In this document: one piece after another, positions 31,644-39,830 of the stretch
How the letters are laid out: each line of letters starts with the position of its first letter
Numbering within the stretch: position 1 is the first letter of the stretch
DNA from: Corynebacterium auris
GTDB taxonomy: Bacteria > Actinomycetota > Actinomycetes > Mycobacteriales > Mycobacteriaceae
NCBI RefSeq assembly: GCF_030408575.1
Contig: NZ_CP047047.1
Coordinates: forward strand, 977,990-1,041,989
Direction of reading: 5' to 3'
DNA length: 64,000 bases
Program-made: the position numbers and the translations under genes
The notes under the pieces: generated by a model
The model's database searches: none
Told to the model about the DNA's origin: nothing
Seen by the model: only the letters and a program-made list of their open reading frames with translations

Positions 31644-32567
31644 ATGACGCAGCTACACCGAGAACCGGGGAGCGGGCACACCCACGTCCACGCGCACCCT
31701 GGGGCGCCGCTGCGCGCTCTGCTCCTGGCCCTCGCGATCACCGGCACGGTTTTTCTCGCCGAGCTTGTCGGCGGGTGGCTCACGGGCTCGATGGCGCTGG
31801 TGGCGGACGCGATGCACATGCTCTCGGACGCGGCGGGTCTTATCATCGCGGTGGTGGCGGTGCTCGTCGGTAAAAGGGCCGTCACTGCCGCGGCGACGTA
31901 CGGGTACCGCCGCGTCGAGGTGCTCGCCGCCCTGGTCAACGCGGTGACGGTCATGGTCATCTCGGTGTGGATCGTGGTGGAGGCGGTGCGCCGGATGCGC
32001 GCGCCGGTCGCAGTTGAGGCGGGCCCGATGATGCTGATCGCGCTGATCGGTCTGGTGGCCAACGCTGCCTCGGCGCTGCTGCTGCGCCGCCAGCGCGGGG
32101 CGTCCATCAACGTTGAGGGGGCGTTCCTCCATGTCCTAGTCGACCTGCTCGGCTCCGTCGCGGTACTGGTGGCCGGCGCGGTTGTCGCGTTGACGGGCTG
32201 GAACGGGGCGGATGTCCTCGCCTCGCTGGTGATCGCGGCGCTTGTCGTACCGCGGGCGTGGCAGCTGATGAGCCAGTCGGGGCGCGTCCTGCTGGAGCAG
32301 GTCCCGCGCGGTGTGAACCTGGACCGAGTTCGTACCGAACTGCTCGGCCTGCCCGGGGTGGTGCGCGTGCACGACCTGCACGTGTGGTCCCTTGACGGCA
32401 CGGGGGTGCTGTGCACCGCCCACCTCGTCGTAGGAGAGAGCGCGCGGACGCAGCCGACCCTGCGCGCGGCGCACCGCGCGCTGCGCGAGTGCGGGGTGGG
32501 CCACTCGACGATCCAGATCGAGCGAGCGGGCCAGGAGAGCGTGGAAGGTCCCGAGAATGTGTGCTGA
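31644..32567 (+). CDS. Cation diffusion facilitator (ZitB/CzcD-like metal exporter)
   Basis: 307 residues. Six transmembrane helices, with the zinc-site residues in ADAMHMLSD (helix II) and HVLVDLLGS (helix V), a His-rich N-terminus (GSGHTHVHAH) and a C-terminal metallochaperone-like domain (GVVRVHDLHVWSL). Zinc, possibly cobalt or cadmium, is exported against protons. TAGGCT seven bases upstream gives a leaderless start, with TTGCCA 18 bases before it as a -35. The 10-mer GTTGCCAATA at 31606-31615 also occurs at the anchored-repeat operon promoter. Confidence 0.88.
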   Translation: MTQLHREPGSGHTHVHAHPGAPLRALLLALAITGTVFLAELVGGWLTGSMALVADAMHMLSDAAGLIIAVVAVLVGKRAVTAAATYGYRRVEVLAALVNAVTVMVISVWIVVEAVRRMRAPVAVEAGPMMLIALIGLVANAASALLLRRQRGASINVEGAFLHVLVDLLGSVAVLVAGAVVALTGWNGADVLASLVIAALVVPRAWQLMSQSGRVLLEQVPRGVNLDRVRTELLGLPGVVRVHDLHVWSLDGTGVLCTAHLVVGESARTQPTLRAAHRALRECGVGHSTIQIERAGQESVEGPENVC

Positions 32568-32588
32568 ATCTGCTTTAGAGTAAAGGCC

Positions 32589-34427
32589 ATGGGTTTCACC
32601 ACGCCGAGCTACCCACTGCCCGACCTGTTCGCCCGCGCCGAAAGGGGGGAGCTGCAGCTCCCGGACTTCCAGCGCGATTACGTGTGGGACGTCGACCGCG
32701 TCCGCTCGCTCATCACCTCTGTGCTGCGCGGGTACCCGATCGGTTCCCTCCTTGCCCTCGATACCCGCAACGTCCCCATGCGCTTTCGCTCCCGCCCGCT
32801 GCGCGGTGCGCCCGACACGGGCAGGGAGCCGGGTCTTGTGCTTCTCGACGGCCAACAGCGCCTGACCTCCCTTTACCACGCGCTCCGCGGCAGCGGCGTC
32901 GTCCCTGCAAGAGACTTCCGCGGCCGGCTGATTGAGCGCCGCTTCTTCGTCGACGTCGAGGCGGCGGCGGCCGGCGGCGCCGCGCCGCTTCCGATCGAGT
33001 CCGTCTTCGCCGTCGACACGGAAGGGTATGTCCGCTCGCACTTCGGCCCGGACCTCGGCGGGCCCGTCACCAGCCGCGAGACGATGGTGGACCACGGGGT
33101 TATCCCGGTGTCCTGGCTGCTTGGTGCGGAGGGCACCAACCTGCTCGTCGACATGGCAGCGCAAGCGCAGACCCCGCAGCGCCTGGCCGCGGTGAAGGCC
33201 TTCCACGGTGCCGTGGTGCCGCAGATTGTGGCCTACAGCGTGCCGGTGGTGCGCATCGACCGGGAGACCTCGCTGGCCGGCGTCGGGCAGATCTTCGCGC
33301 ACGCCAACGTGGCGGGCGTGCAGATGGACGTGTTCGACCTGCTGGGGGCGCTGTTTTCCCTGCAGGACGAGTCCTTCGACCTGGGGGAGCACTGGGAGGG
33401 CGTCGACAAGCAACTGCGCGAGCACCCGGCGTTGGACGGCATTGGGCGAATTGAGTTTCTGCGCGCGATGTCATTGCTCCTGACGGGCCGCCGCGGTGCG
33501 GCGGCGGGGCACCGCGGCGACATCCTTAACCTCAGCCTGGCGGACTACCGGGAGCACACCGCGGAGCTCGTCGCGGCCTTCGCCAGCGCGGCGGAGTTTT
33601 TGGAGCACAGGTGCTTTATCACCCCCGAGCAGGTGCCGTACGCGGCGCAGATCGTCTCGCTGGCCGCGATTATGGCCCGACTTGCCGAAGACGGCGAGGA
33701 GCGCGGGCAGGACGCGGTGGACAGGCTCAACCGGTGGCTCTGGTGCGGTCTGTTCGGCGAGCTCTACGGCGGCCACGCCCCGACGACGCGTTCGGGCGCC
33801 GACGTCGACGAGGTAACCCCCTGGGTCCGCGGGCAGACGGAAAAGCTGCCCCGCACCGTGGAGAACGCGGTGCTGCGCCAGTCCCGGTTGCTTTCCGCCG
33901 GGCCGGATTCCGGCGTCTACCGCGGCGTGTACGCGCTGATCATGGCGCGGGGCGCGCGCGATTGGCGGACGGGGGAGGCGTTCGACGCCGAGACCTGCGA
34001 GCGGCTCGAGCCAGGGTTCCACGAGGTCTTCCCGCGCGGGTTCTGCGAGGCGCATGGGGTCGCGCCGCAGCTTGCGGCGTCAGTGCTCAACCGCACCCCG
34101 ATGGGCATACGCACGAAGGTGCTCATCGAGAACAACGGCCCGAAGCGCTACCTGCCCCGGTTGCAGTCGAAGAGCCTCATGGACGACGCGGAGTTTGACG
34201 CCATGCTCGCCGGGCACCAGCTCGATCCGGTTCTGGCGCGCGCCTCCGACCACGCGGGTTTCTTCGCCGACAGGCTGAGCCGCTTCACGGAGATCATCGA
34301 GTATTCGATGGGCACGCCGGTCATCCGTGACCTTGGGGAGGGGGAGGATACGATGGACCCGTTGAGCTTTGCCGAACTCCGTGGAGGCGACACCCATGCA
34401 GAACCGGACCCGGACGCGGGCACGTAG
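32589..34427 (+). CDS. DUF262-domain protein (GmrSD/ParB-like fold)
   Basis: 612 residues. The N-terminal DUF262 domain is clear: LQLPDFQRDYVWDVDRVRSL and LVLLDGQQRLTSLYHALRG (DGQQRLTS at residues 87-94, the nucleotide-binding motif of GmrS-type enzymes). The C-terminal part has HEVFPRGF and LNRTPMGIRTK...GPKRYLP, recalling a DUF1524 HNH nuclease (H-x-x-F-P ... N-x-T ... P-x-x-Y) but not fully conserved. Such proteins restrict modified DNA or act in other anti-phage systems. It stands alone among housekeeping genes. Leaderless start after TAGAGT. The downstream lipoprotein gene overlaps its end. Confidence 0.75.
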   Translation: MGFTTPSYPLPDLFARAERGELQLPDFQRDYVWDVDRVRSLITSVLRGYPIGSLLALDTRNVPMRFRSRPLRGAPDTGREPGLVLLDGQQRLTSLYHALRGSGVVPARDFRGRLIERRFFVDVEAAAAGGAAPLPIESVFAVDTEGYVRSHFGPDLGGPVTSRETMVDHGVIPVSWLLGAEGTNLLVDMAAQAQTPQRLAAVKAFHGAVVPQIVAYSVPVVRIDRETSLAGVGQIFAHANVAGVQMDVFDLLGALFSLQDESFDLGEHWEGVDKQLREHPALDGIGRIEFLRAMSLLLTGRRGAAAGHRGDILNLSLADYREHTAELVAAFASAAEFLEHRCFITPEQVPYAAQIVSLAAIMARLAEDGEERGQDAVDRLNRWLWCGLFGELYGGHAPTTRSGADVDEVTPWVRGQTEKLPRTVENAVLRQSRLLSAGPDSGVYRGVYALIMARGARDWRTGEAFDAETCERLEPGFHEVFPRGFCEAHGVAPQLAASVLNRTPMGIRTKVLIENNGPKRYLPRLQSKSLMDDAEFDAMLAGHQLDPVLARASDHAGFFADRLSRFTEIIEYSMGTPVIRDLGEGEDTMDPLSFAELRGGDTHAEPDPDAGT

Positions 34428-35262
34428 GCTCGTCGCGCTGTGCGTCGCGGCCGCGCTGGGGCTGACCGGCTGCGCGAGCGCACCCGCCGCCGACCCGCTG
34501 AGCCAGGCGCGCAGCGCGAACCAGTCCCGGCACGTCTCCGAACGCTTCGCCGAGCACCCGGTGGTCGTCGACGATCCCGTGGGTATTGAGACGGCGCGCA
34601 TGCTTTTCGACGTCTCCGAGACCCTCGTGGTCACCGACGGCACCCTGGAGGCGCAGCTGCGCGGGGCGTCGATAGCCGTCGTCGCCCACGCCCCGATGCT
34701 CATCTACAACCGCTCCCGCCACGACCAGATCATCCAGGAGATCCAGCGGATGAAGTCGCACACCGTGCTCACCGTCGGCGACGTCGCCCTGGCGAGCTCC
34801 TCCGGCGCGGTGCGGCTGTCGCGCGACCCGGGCGGCTATGACGCGCTGGCGGAGATGACCACCCTGCGCTTCGACGAGGAAGAGATCGACAGCCCGGATG
34901 CGGCCGCGTTTCGCGTGGCGCAGCTGGATCCGGAGCAGCCGACGTGGCTGCGCGCCACCTGGGCGGAGCCGGAGGTGATGCCGGCAGCGCAGGCGCGCCC
35001 GTTCCCCGTGCACTCGCGCCGCGACGCCGACATGGCCCCGATGGTCGTGGCCACAAGCGAAAGTTCGATCCCGGCGGTGGCCAACCTGCGCGCCTTCGGC
35101 GCGACGGTGACGATGGTGGAAGAGCCCGACCCGCGCGAATCCGAGACGACGATGTTGGCGGTGGCCGGACTGGCCGAGGAGCCGCTCATCGCGCTGGGGC
35201 CCCAGTTCGGCAGCGCCGAACAGCTCAGCGAGAGAATTATGCGCGCCGAGGAAAACTATTAG
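34396..35262 (+). CDS. Lipoprotein related to the cell wall-binding repeat 2 family
   Basis: 288 residues. Signal with a lipobox (LGLTGC) at about residue 25, so it should be anchored to the outer face of the membrane. The body holds alternating segments VVVTDGTLEAQLRGASIA, APMLIYNR and LTVGDVALAS, the pattern of cell wall-binding repeat 2 domains (cysteine-to-value, then a name/level repeat). It is a paralogue of the lipoprotein at 38312. The ATG lies inside the DUF262 gene (32-base overlap) behind GTGGAGG, so the two are coupled. Confidence 0.65.
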   Translation: MQNRTRTRARRLVALCVAAALGLTGCASAPAADPLSQARSANQSRHVSERFAEHPVVVDDPVGIETARMLFDVSETLVVTDGTLEAQLRGASIAVVAHAPMLIYNRSRHDQIIQEIQRMKSHTVLTVGDVALASSSGAVRLSRDPGGYDALAEMTTLRFDEEEIDSPDAAAFRVAQLDPEQPTWLRATWAEPEVMPAAQARPFPVHSRRDADMAPMVVATSESSIPAVANLRAFGATVTMVEEPDPRESETTMLAVAGLAEEPLIALGPQFGSAEQLSERIMRAEENY

Positions 35263-35370
35263 GCCCCGCGAACGGAACGGCCGGGTGAGGCGGGCTATTC
35301 TACTCGTGGCGGCGGGTGTGGCCCGCCGCCCTTATCCCATCCCGTTTCCCGACCCGCAGGAGTATACGCC

Positions 35371-36954
35371 GTGACCAGACCCGTCGTGCTCATCGCAGAC
35401 AAGCTCGCCCCGTCCACCGTCGAAGCCCTGGGCAACTCCGTGGAGGTGCGTTGGGTCGACGGACCGAACCGCACCGAGCTCCTCGCCGCGGTTCCGGACG
35501 CGGACGCCCTCCTCGTGCGCTCCGCGACGACCGTGGACAAGGAGGTCATCGACGCCGCCCCCAACCTGAAGATCATCGGCCGCGCCGGGGTCGGGCTGGA
35601 CAACGTCGACATCGCCGCGGCCACCGACCGCGGCGTCATGGTGGTCAACGCCCCGACGTCGAACATCCACTCCGCCTGCGAGCACGCCATCGCCCTTCTT
35701 TTGGCAACCGCCCGGCAGATCCCGGCGGCGGACGCGACGCTGCGTGACGCCGAGTGGAAGCGTTCCGCCTTCACCGGCGTCGAGGTGTTCGGCAAAACCG
35801 TCGGTATCGTCGGCTTCGGGCACATCGGCCAGCTCTTCGCCCAGCGCCTGGCGGCGTTTGAAACCACCATCATTGCCTATGACCCCTACGCCAATCCGGC
35901 TCGGGCCGCCCAGCTCGGCGTGGAGCTCGTCGGGCTAGACGAGCTCATGGGGCGCGCCGACTTCGTCACCATCCACCTGCCCAAGACGAAGGAAACGGCG
36001 GGCATGTTCGACGCCGAGCTGCTGGCCAAGGCTAAGAAGGGGCAGATCCTCATCAACGCTGCGCGCGGCGGGCTTGTCGACGAGCACGCCCTGGCCAACG
36101 CCATCGAATCCGGCGCCATCCGCGGCGCGGGCTTCGACGTCTACGCCACTGAGCCCTGCACGGACTCCCCCCTGTTCGGCCTCGACCAGGTCGTGGTCAC
36201 CCCGCACCTGGGCGCCTCCACCGTCGAGGCGCAGGACCGCGCCGGAACCGACGTCGCGGCCTCCGTGCTCAAGGCGCTAGCCGGCGAGTTCGTCGCTGAC
36301 GCGGTCAACGTCACCGGCGGCCGCGTCGGCGAGGAGGTCGCACGTTGGCTGGAGCTGGCCCGCAAGCTCGGCCTCATCGCGGGCAAGCTGCTGGGGGAGG
36401 CCCCGGTCTCGCTGAAGGTCACCGCCGCGGGTGAGCTGTCCACGGAGGACGTGGACACGCTCGGACTGTCCGCCGTGCGTGGGCTGTTTTCGGGCATCAC
36501 CAGCGAACCCGTCACCTTCGTCAACGCCCCCCAGATCGCGCAGCAGCGTGGCCTGGACTACAGCGTGGACACCGCGACGGAGGCGCGCAGCCACCGCAGC
36601 ACCCTGGAGGTCCAGGCGGTCTCCGCGGCGGGCGAGGCCTGTGCCGTCACCGGTGCGCTGACGGGGCTCGACGGCGTGGAGAAGATCGTGCGCATCGACG
36701 GCCGGGGACTCGACCTGCGAGCCGAAGGACGCAACTTCTTCCTGCGCTACACGGACGTACCGGGGGCTCTAGGCAAGGTGGGCAGCCAGCTTGGTGAGGC
36801 CGACATCAACATCGAGGCCGCCGCCCTGACCCAGGCAACGAAGGGCGACGGCGCCGTGCTCATCCTCCGCGTGGAAAAGGAGATCCCGGCAGAGCTTGAA
36901 CAGCGCATTGCCGCATCCGTCGGCGCCGTGACCGCGCAGATCGACCTGGATTAG
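35371..36954 (+). CDS. serA: D-3-phosphoglycerate dehydrogenase
   Basis: 527 residues, the long form with a NAD-binding core, an intervening domain and a C-terminal ACT domain. GFGHIGQLFAQRL binds NAD; RAGVGLDNVD, and PHLGASTVEAQ with the catalytic His, are present; the tail DVPGALGKVGSQLGEADIN is the ACT domain that binds serine in the mycobacterial enzyme. First step of serine synthesis. GTG start behind GCAGGAG. Confidence 0.96.
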   Translation: MTRPVVLIADKLAPSTVEALGNSVEVRWVDGPNRTELLAAVPDADALLVRSATTVDKEVIDAAPNLKIIGRAGVGLDNVDIAAATDRGVMVVNAPTSNIHSACEHAIALLLATARQIPAADATLRDAEWKRSAFTGVEVFGKTVGIVGFGHIGQLFAQRLAAFETTIIAYDPYANPARAAQLGVELVGLDELMGRADFVTIHLPKTKETAGMFDAELLAKAKKGQILINAARGGLVDEHALANAIESGAIRGAGFDVYATEPCTDSPLFGLDQVVVTPHLGASTVEAQDRAGTDVAASVLKALAGEFVADAVNVTGGRVGEEVARWLELARKLGLIAGKLLGEAPVSLKVTAAGELSTEDVDTLGLSAVRGLFSGITSEPVTFVNAPQIAQQRGLDYSVDTATEARSHRSTLEVQAVSAAGEACAVTGALTGLDGVEKIVRIDGRGLDLRAEGRNFFLRYTDVPGALGKVGSQLGEADINIEAAALTQATKGDGAVLILRVEKEIPAELEQRIAASVGAVTAQIDLD

Positions 36955-36983
36955 CGCTGCTTGGATCCTCAGGGTTTGGCCTG

Positions 36984-37090
36984 GGGTTTTGGGTCTCGGT
37001 TTTCGTTGGGGTCGACCGTGGTCGACCGCAACGCATCGCGTTCGCGCGCGACCTTGGGTTTTGGGCCCCGGTTTTCGTTGAGGTCGACCG
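36984..37090. repeat. 35-bp imperfect direct repeat upstream of leuB
   Basis: Copies at 36984-37018 and 37056-37090 match at 32 of 35 positions (both begin GGGTTTTGGG and end GGTCGACCG, start to start 72 bp). The palindrome GTCGAC occurs three times. The stretch fills the serA-leuB gap and contains no credible gene. Confidence 0.85.
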
Positions 37091-37218
37091 CAACACGTGG
37101 CAAACCCCGACTCCGCGCTTCCCGCCCGGAGCTGCGGGAACAGAACATCCGTCTCGGCGCTCCCGCGGTCCTGATAGGCTGAAGCGGAAGTCCATCAGGT
37201 GAGAAAGGAATCTCAAAA

Positions 37219-38235
37219 ATGAAGATCGCTGTCATCGCCGGCGACGGCATCGGCACCGAGGTCATGGAGGAGGGGCTGAAAGTCCTGCGCGCTCTGCACC
37301 CGGATGTGGAGACGACAGATTATGACCTGGGGGCGCGCCGCTACCTGCGCAACGGCGAGCTGCTCACCGACGCCGACCTGGCCAGCCTGCGCGAGCACGA
37401 CGCGATCTTGCTCGGTGCCGTCGGCGACCCGCGCCAGGTGCCCCCCGGCGTGCTGGAGCGCGGCCTTTTGCTTCCCCTGCGCTTCAATCTGGATCACTTT
37501 GTCAACCTGCGCCCCTCGCGCCTTTACCCGAACGCGGTCAGCCCGCTAGCCAACCCCGGGGACGTCGATTTCGTCGTCGTCCGCGAGGGCACCGAGAGCC
37601 TGTACGCCGGAAACGGCGGCACGATGCGCGAGAACACTCCGCACGAAATCGCCTGCGAGGTGTCCCAGAACACCCGCTACGGAGTGGAGCGGCTCGTGCG
37701 CTACGGGTTCGCCCAGGCGGCGGCGCGCCGCGGCAAGCTCACGCTCGTGCACAAGACGAACGTCCTGGTCAACGCCGGCGGCCTGTGGCAGCGCACCGTC
37801 GACGCGGTGGCCCCCGAGTTCCCGGACGTCGAGGTGGATTACAACCACATCGACGCCGCGACGATCTATATGGTCACTGACCCGCAGCGCTACGACGTCA
37901 TCGTCACCGACAACCTCTTCGGGGACATCCTCACCGACCTCGCCGGCGCGATCACCGGGGGAGTGGGTCTGGCCTGCTCCGCCAGCATCGACGCCAGCCG
38001 GCAGAACCCGTCGATGTTCGAGCCGGTGCACGGCTCGGCCCCGGACATCGCTGGGCGCGGCGTGGCAGACCCGACGGCCATGATCCTCTCCGTCGCCATG
38101 ATGCTGCGGTGGCTCGGCGACACAGCCGGCGCCGGGAGGATCGACGAGGCGGTTGAGCGGGACGTCGCTACGCGCGGCGGCGGCGAGGTGCGCACCGTCG
38201 AGGTGGGTGACCGCATTGTTGCGGCCCTGAAGTAG
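37219..38235 (+). CDS. leuB: 3-isopropylmalate dehydrogenase
   Basis: 338 residues. NAD-dependent oxidative decarboxylation in leucine synthesis. [14 protein letters not shown] at the N-terminus, the substrate-binding arginines in the [14 protein letters not shown] neighbourhood, Lys in HKTNVL, and metal Asp residues in [25 protein letters not shown] binds NAD. An AAAGGA site precedes the ATG. TAGGCT at 37176-37181 is a possible -10. Confidence 0.95.
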   Translation: MKIAVIAGDGIGTEVMEEGLKVLRALHPDVETTDYDLGARRYLRNGELLTDADLASLREHDAILLGAVGDPRQVPPGVLERGLLLPLRFNLDHFVNLRPSRLYPNAVSPLANPGDVDFVVVREGTESLYAGNGGTMRENTPHEIACEVSQNTRYGVERLVRYGFAQAAARRGKLTLVHKTNVLVNAGGLWQRTVDAVAPEFPDVEVDYNHIDAATIYMVTDPQRYDVIVTDNLFGDILTDLAGAITGGVGLACSASIDASRQNPSMFEPVHGSAPDIAGRGVADPTAMILSVAMMLRWLGDTAGAGRIDEAVERDVATRGGGEVRTVEVGDRIVAALK

Positions 38236-38311
38236 GGTAAAGACGCGTGCGCGGGACCTAATGCGTCTCGCGCCAGGAACGGATACGCATGCGCAGGAGA
38301 GGATAAACCGC

Positions 38312-39790
38312 ATGAACATGACCCCCGCATTTACACGAACGGCCGCCCTCGGCGCCGCGCTCGCCTGCGCCGCAGCGGTGCTGACCGCGTGCGGGGAGGA
38401 TACGGAAAACGGCGCCGCGGGCGGCGAGCAGGAGACGCCGCGGCTGGAGACCAACGGCCCTGAGGTGCTCACGGACCCCGACGGCACCGGCGTTGAGGTC
38501 TCGCAGCGGTTGTTCGAGGAGTCGGACACTGTCGTCGTCGCCACTTCCGATCGGCAGTCCCAGTTGGCCGCGGCCGCCGCGGCTAACGCCAACGGCGCGC
38601 CGATGCTGACGCGCCTTCCCGGCACCGATGCCGCCGTCGACGCCGAGATCGAACGCCTCGGTGCCGAGAACGTTATCGAGGCGTCGGAAAGCGGCGAGGT
38701 TGAGCCTGTCTCCTCGCCGAGCCCGGAAGAAGATGTTGCCTCGATCATCGCGCAGCAGCCCGCGGAGCCGCTCGACCTCGTCCTGCCCCCCGTGCTGGTC
38801 ACCCCCGAAACCTCCCGGGCGGCGGCCGCCACGGCGCGCGCGGCCGGGGCGGAGGTGACGCTTGTCAACGTCGCCGACCCCCGCGCGACGGGCGAGTCGA
38901 TGCAGACGGTCACCGACCAGGACACGATCGCCCTCGGGGCCCAGTGGGGTACGACGGAGGACTACCGTGCGCGCGTGGAGCTTGCACACAACGGCGAGCT
39001 GCCGGGCGGGGGCGGTCTGGTCTTTCCCGGCCGGCGCATGATCGCTCTCTACGGCCACCCCTCCGGCCCCGCGCTCGGCGTGATGGGCGAGCAGGGCCCC
39101 CAGGAGGCCGCGCAGCTGGCGGACCAGTACGCGGAGCAGTACCGCCCGCTCGATCCCCAGCCGATCATCCCGGCCTTCGAGATCATCGTGACGGTCGCCT
39201 CCGACTCGCCGGGCGAGGACGGGGACTACTCCAACGAGACGGACCCTGCCGACGTCGTTCCCTACCTCGACGCCATCACCGAGGCCGGCGGCTACGCGGT
39301 GCTCGACCTCCAGCCGGGGCAGGGCGACTTCTTGCACCAGGCGAAGCTCTACGAGGACCTGCTCAAGCGGCCGAACGTCGGCCTGGCGCTGGACGCGGAG
39401 TGGAAGCTCAACCCGGGCGAGGCGCCGCTGTCGCGCGTCGGCTCCGCAACGGCCGAGGAGATCAACGCGGTGGCCGACTGGCTCGCGGAGCTGACCCGCA
39501 GCAACAACCTGCCCCAAAAGGCGTTCATCCTGCACCAGTTCAAGGTGACCATGTTCCCCGACCGCGAAAACATCCGCACCGACCACCCCGAGCTGTCGTA
39601 CATCCTGCACGCCGACGGCCGCGGCACCCCGGGCGAGAAGTTCGACACCTGGAACGTTCTGCGCGAGGGCCTGGACCCGAACTTCTTCATGGCGTGGAAG
39701 AACTTTATCGACGAGGACACGCCGATGTTCACCCCCGAGCAGACCTACCAGGAGGTCGAGCCGCGCCCCTGGTTCGTGAGCTACCAGTAA
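38312..39790 (+). CDS. Lipoprotein with cell wall-binding repeat 2-like domain and C-terminal barrel-like domain
   Basis: 492 residues with a lipobox (AVLTAC) near residue 27. The first 220 residues resemble the lipoprotein at 34396 (VEVSQRLFEESDTVVVAT; VTLVNVADPRATGES; DTIALGAQWGT). The second half (VVPYLDAITEAGGYAVLDLQ; NVGLALDAEWKLNPGE; FILHQFKVTMFPDRENI) looks like a TIM-barrel, glycoside-hydrolase-like fold with conserved acidic residues at strand ends. Probably a surface protein acting on the cell envelope; activity unproven. Confidence 0.65.
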   Translation: MNMTPAFTRTAALGAALACAAAVLTACGEDTENGAAGGEQETPRLETNGPEVLTDPDGTGVEVSQRLFEESDTVVVATSDRQSQLAAAAAANANGAPMLTRLPGTDAAVDAEIERLGAENVIEASESGEVEPVSSPSPEEDVASIIAQQPAEPLDLVLPPVLVTPETSRAAAATARAAGAEVTLVNVADPRATGESMQTVTDQDTIALGAQWGTTEDYRARVELAHNGELPGGGGLVFPGRRMIALYGHPSGPALGVMGEQGPQEAAQLADQYAEQYRPLDPQPIIPAFEIIVTVASDSPGEDGDYSNETDPADVVPYLDAITEAGGYAVLDLQPGQGDFLHQAKLYEDLLKRPNVGLALDAEWKLNPGEAPLSRVGSATAEEINAVADWLAELTRSNNLPQKAFILHQFKVTMFPDRENIRTDHPELSYILHADGRGTPGEKFDTWNVLREGLDPNFFMAWKNFIDEDTPMFTPEQTYQEVEPRPWFVSYQ

Positions 39791-39830
39791 AACGCCCCTC
39801 TGGCCCGGCCCGCGGGGCTACAGTAGGTGC

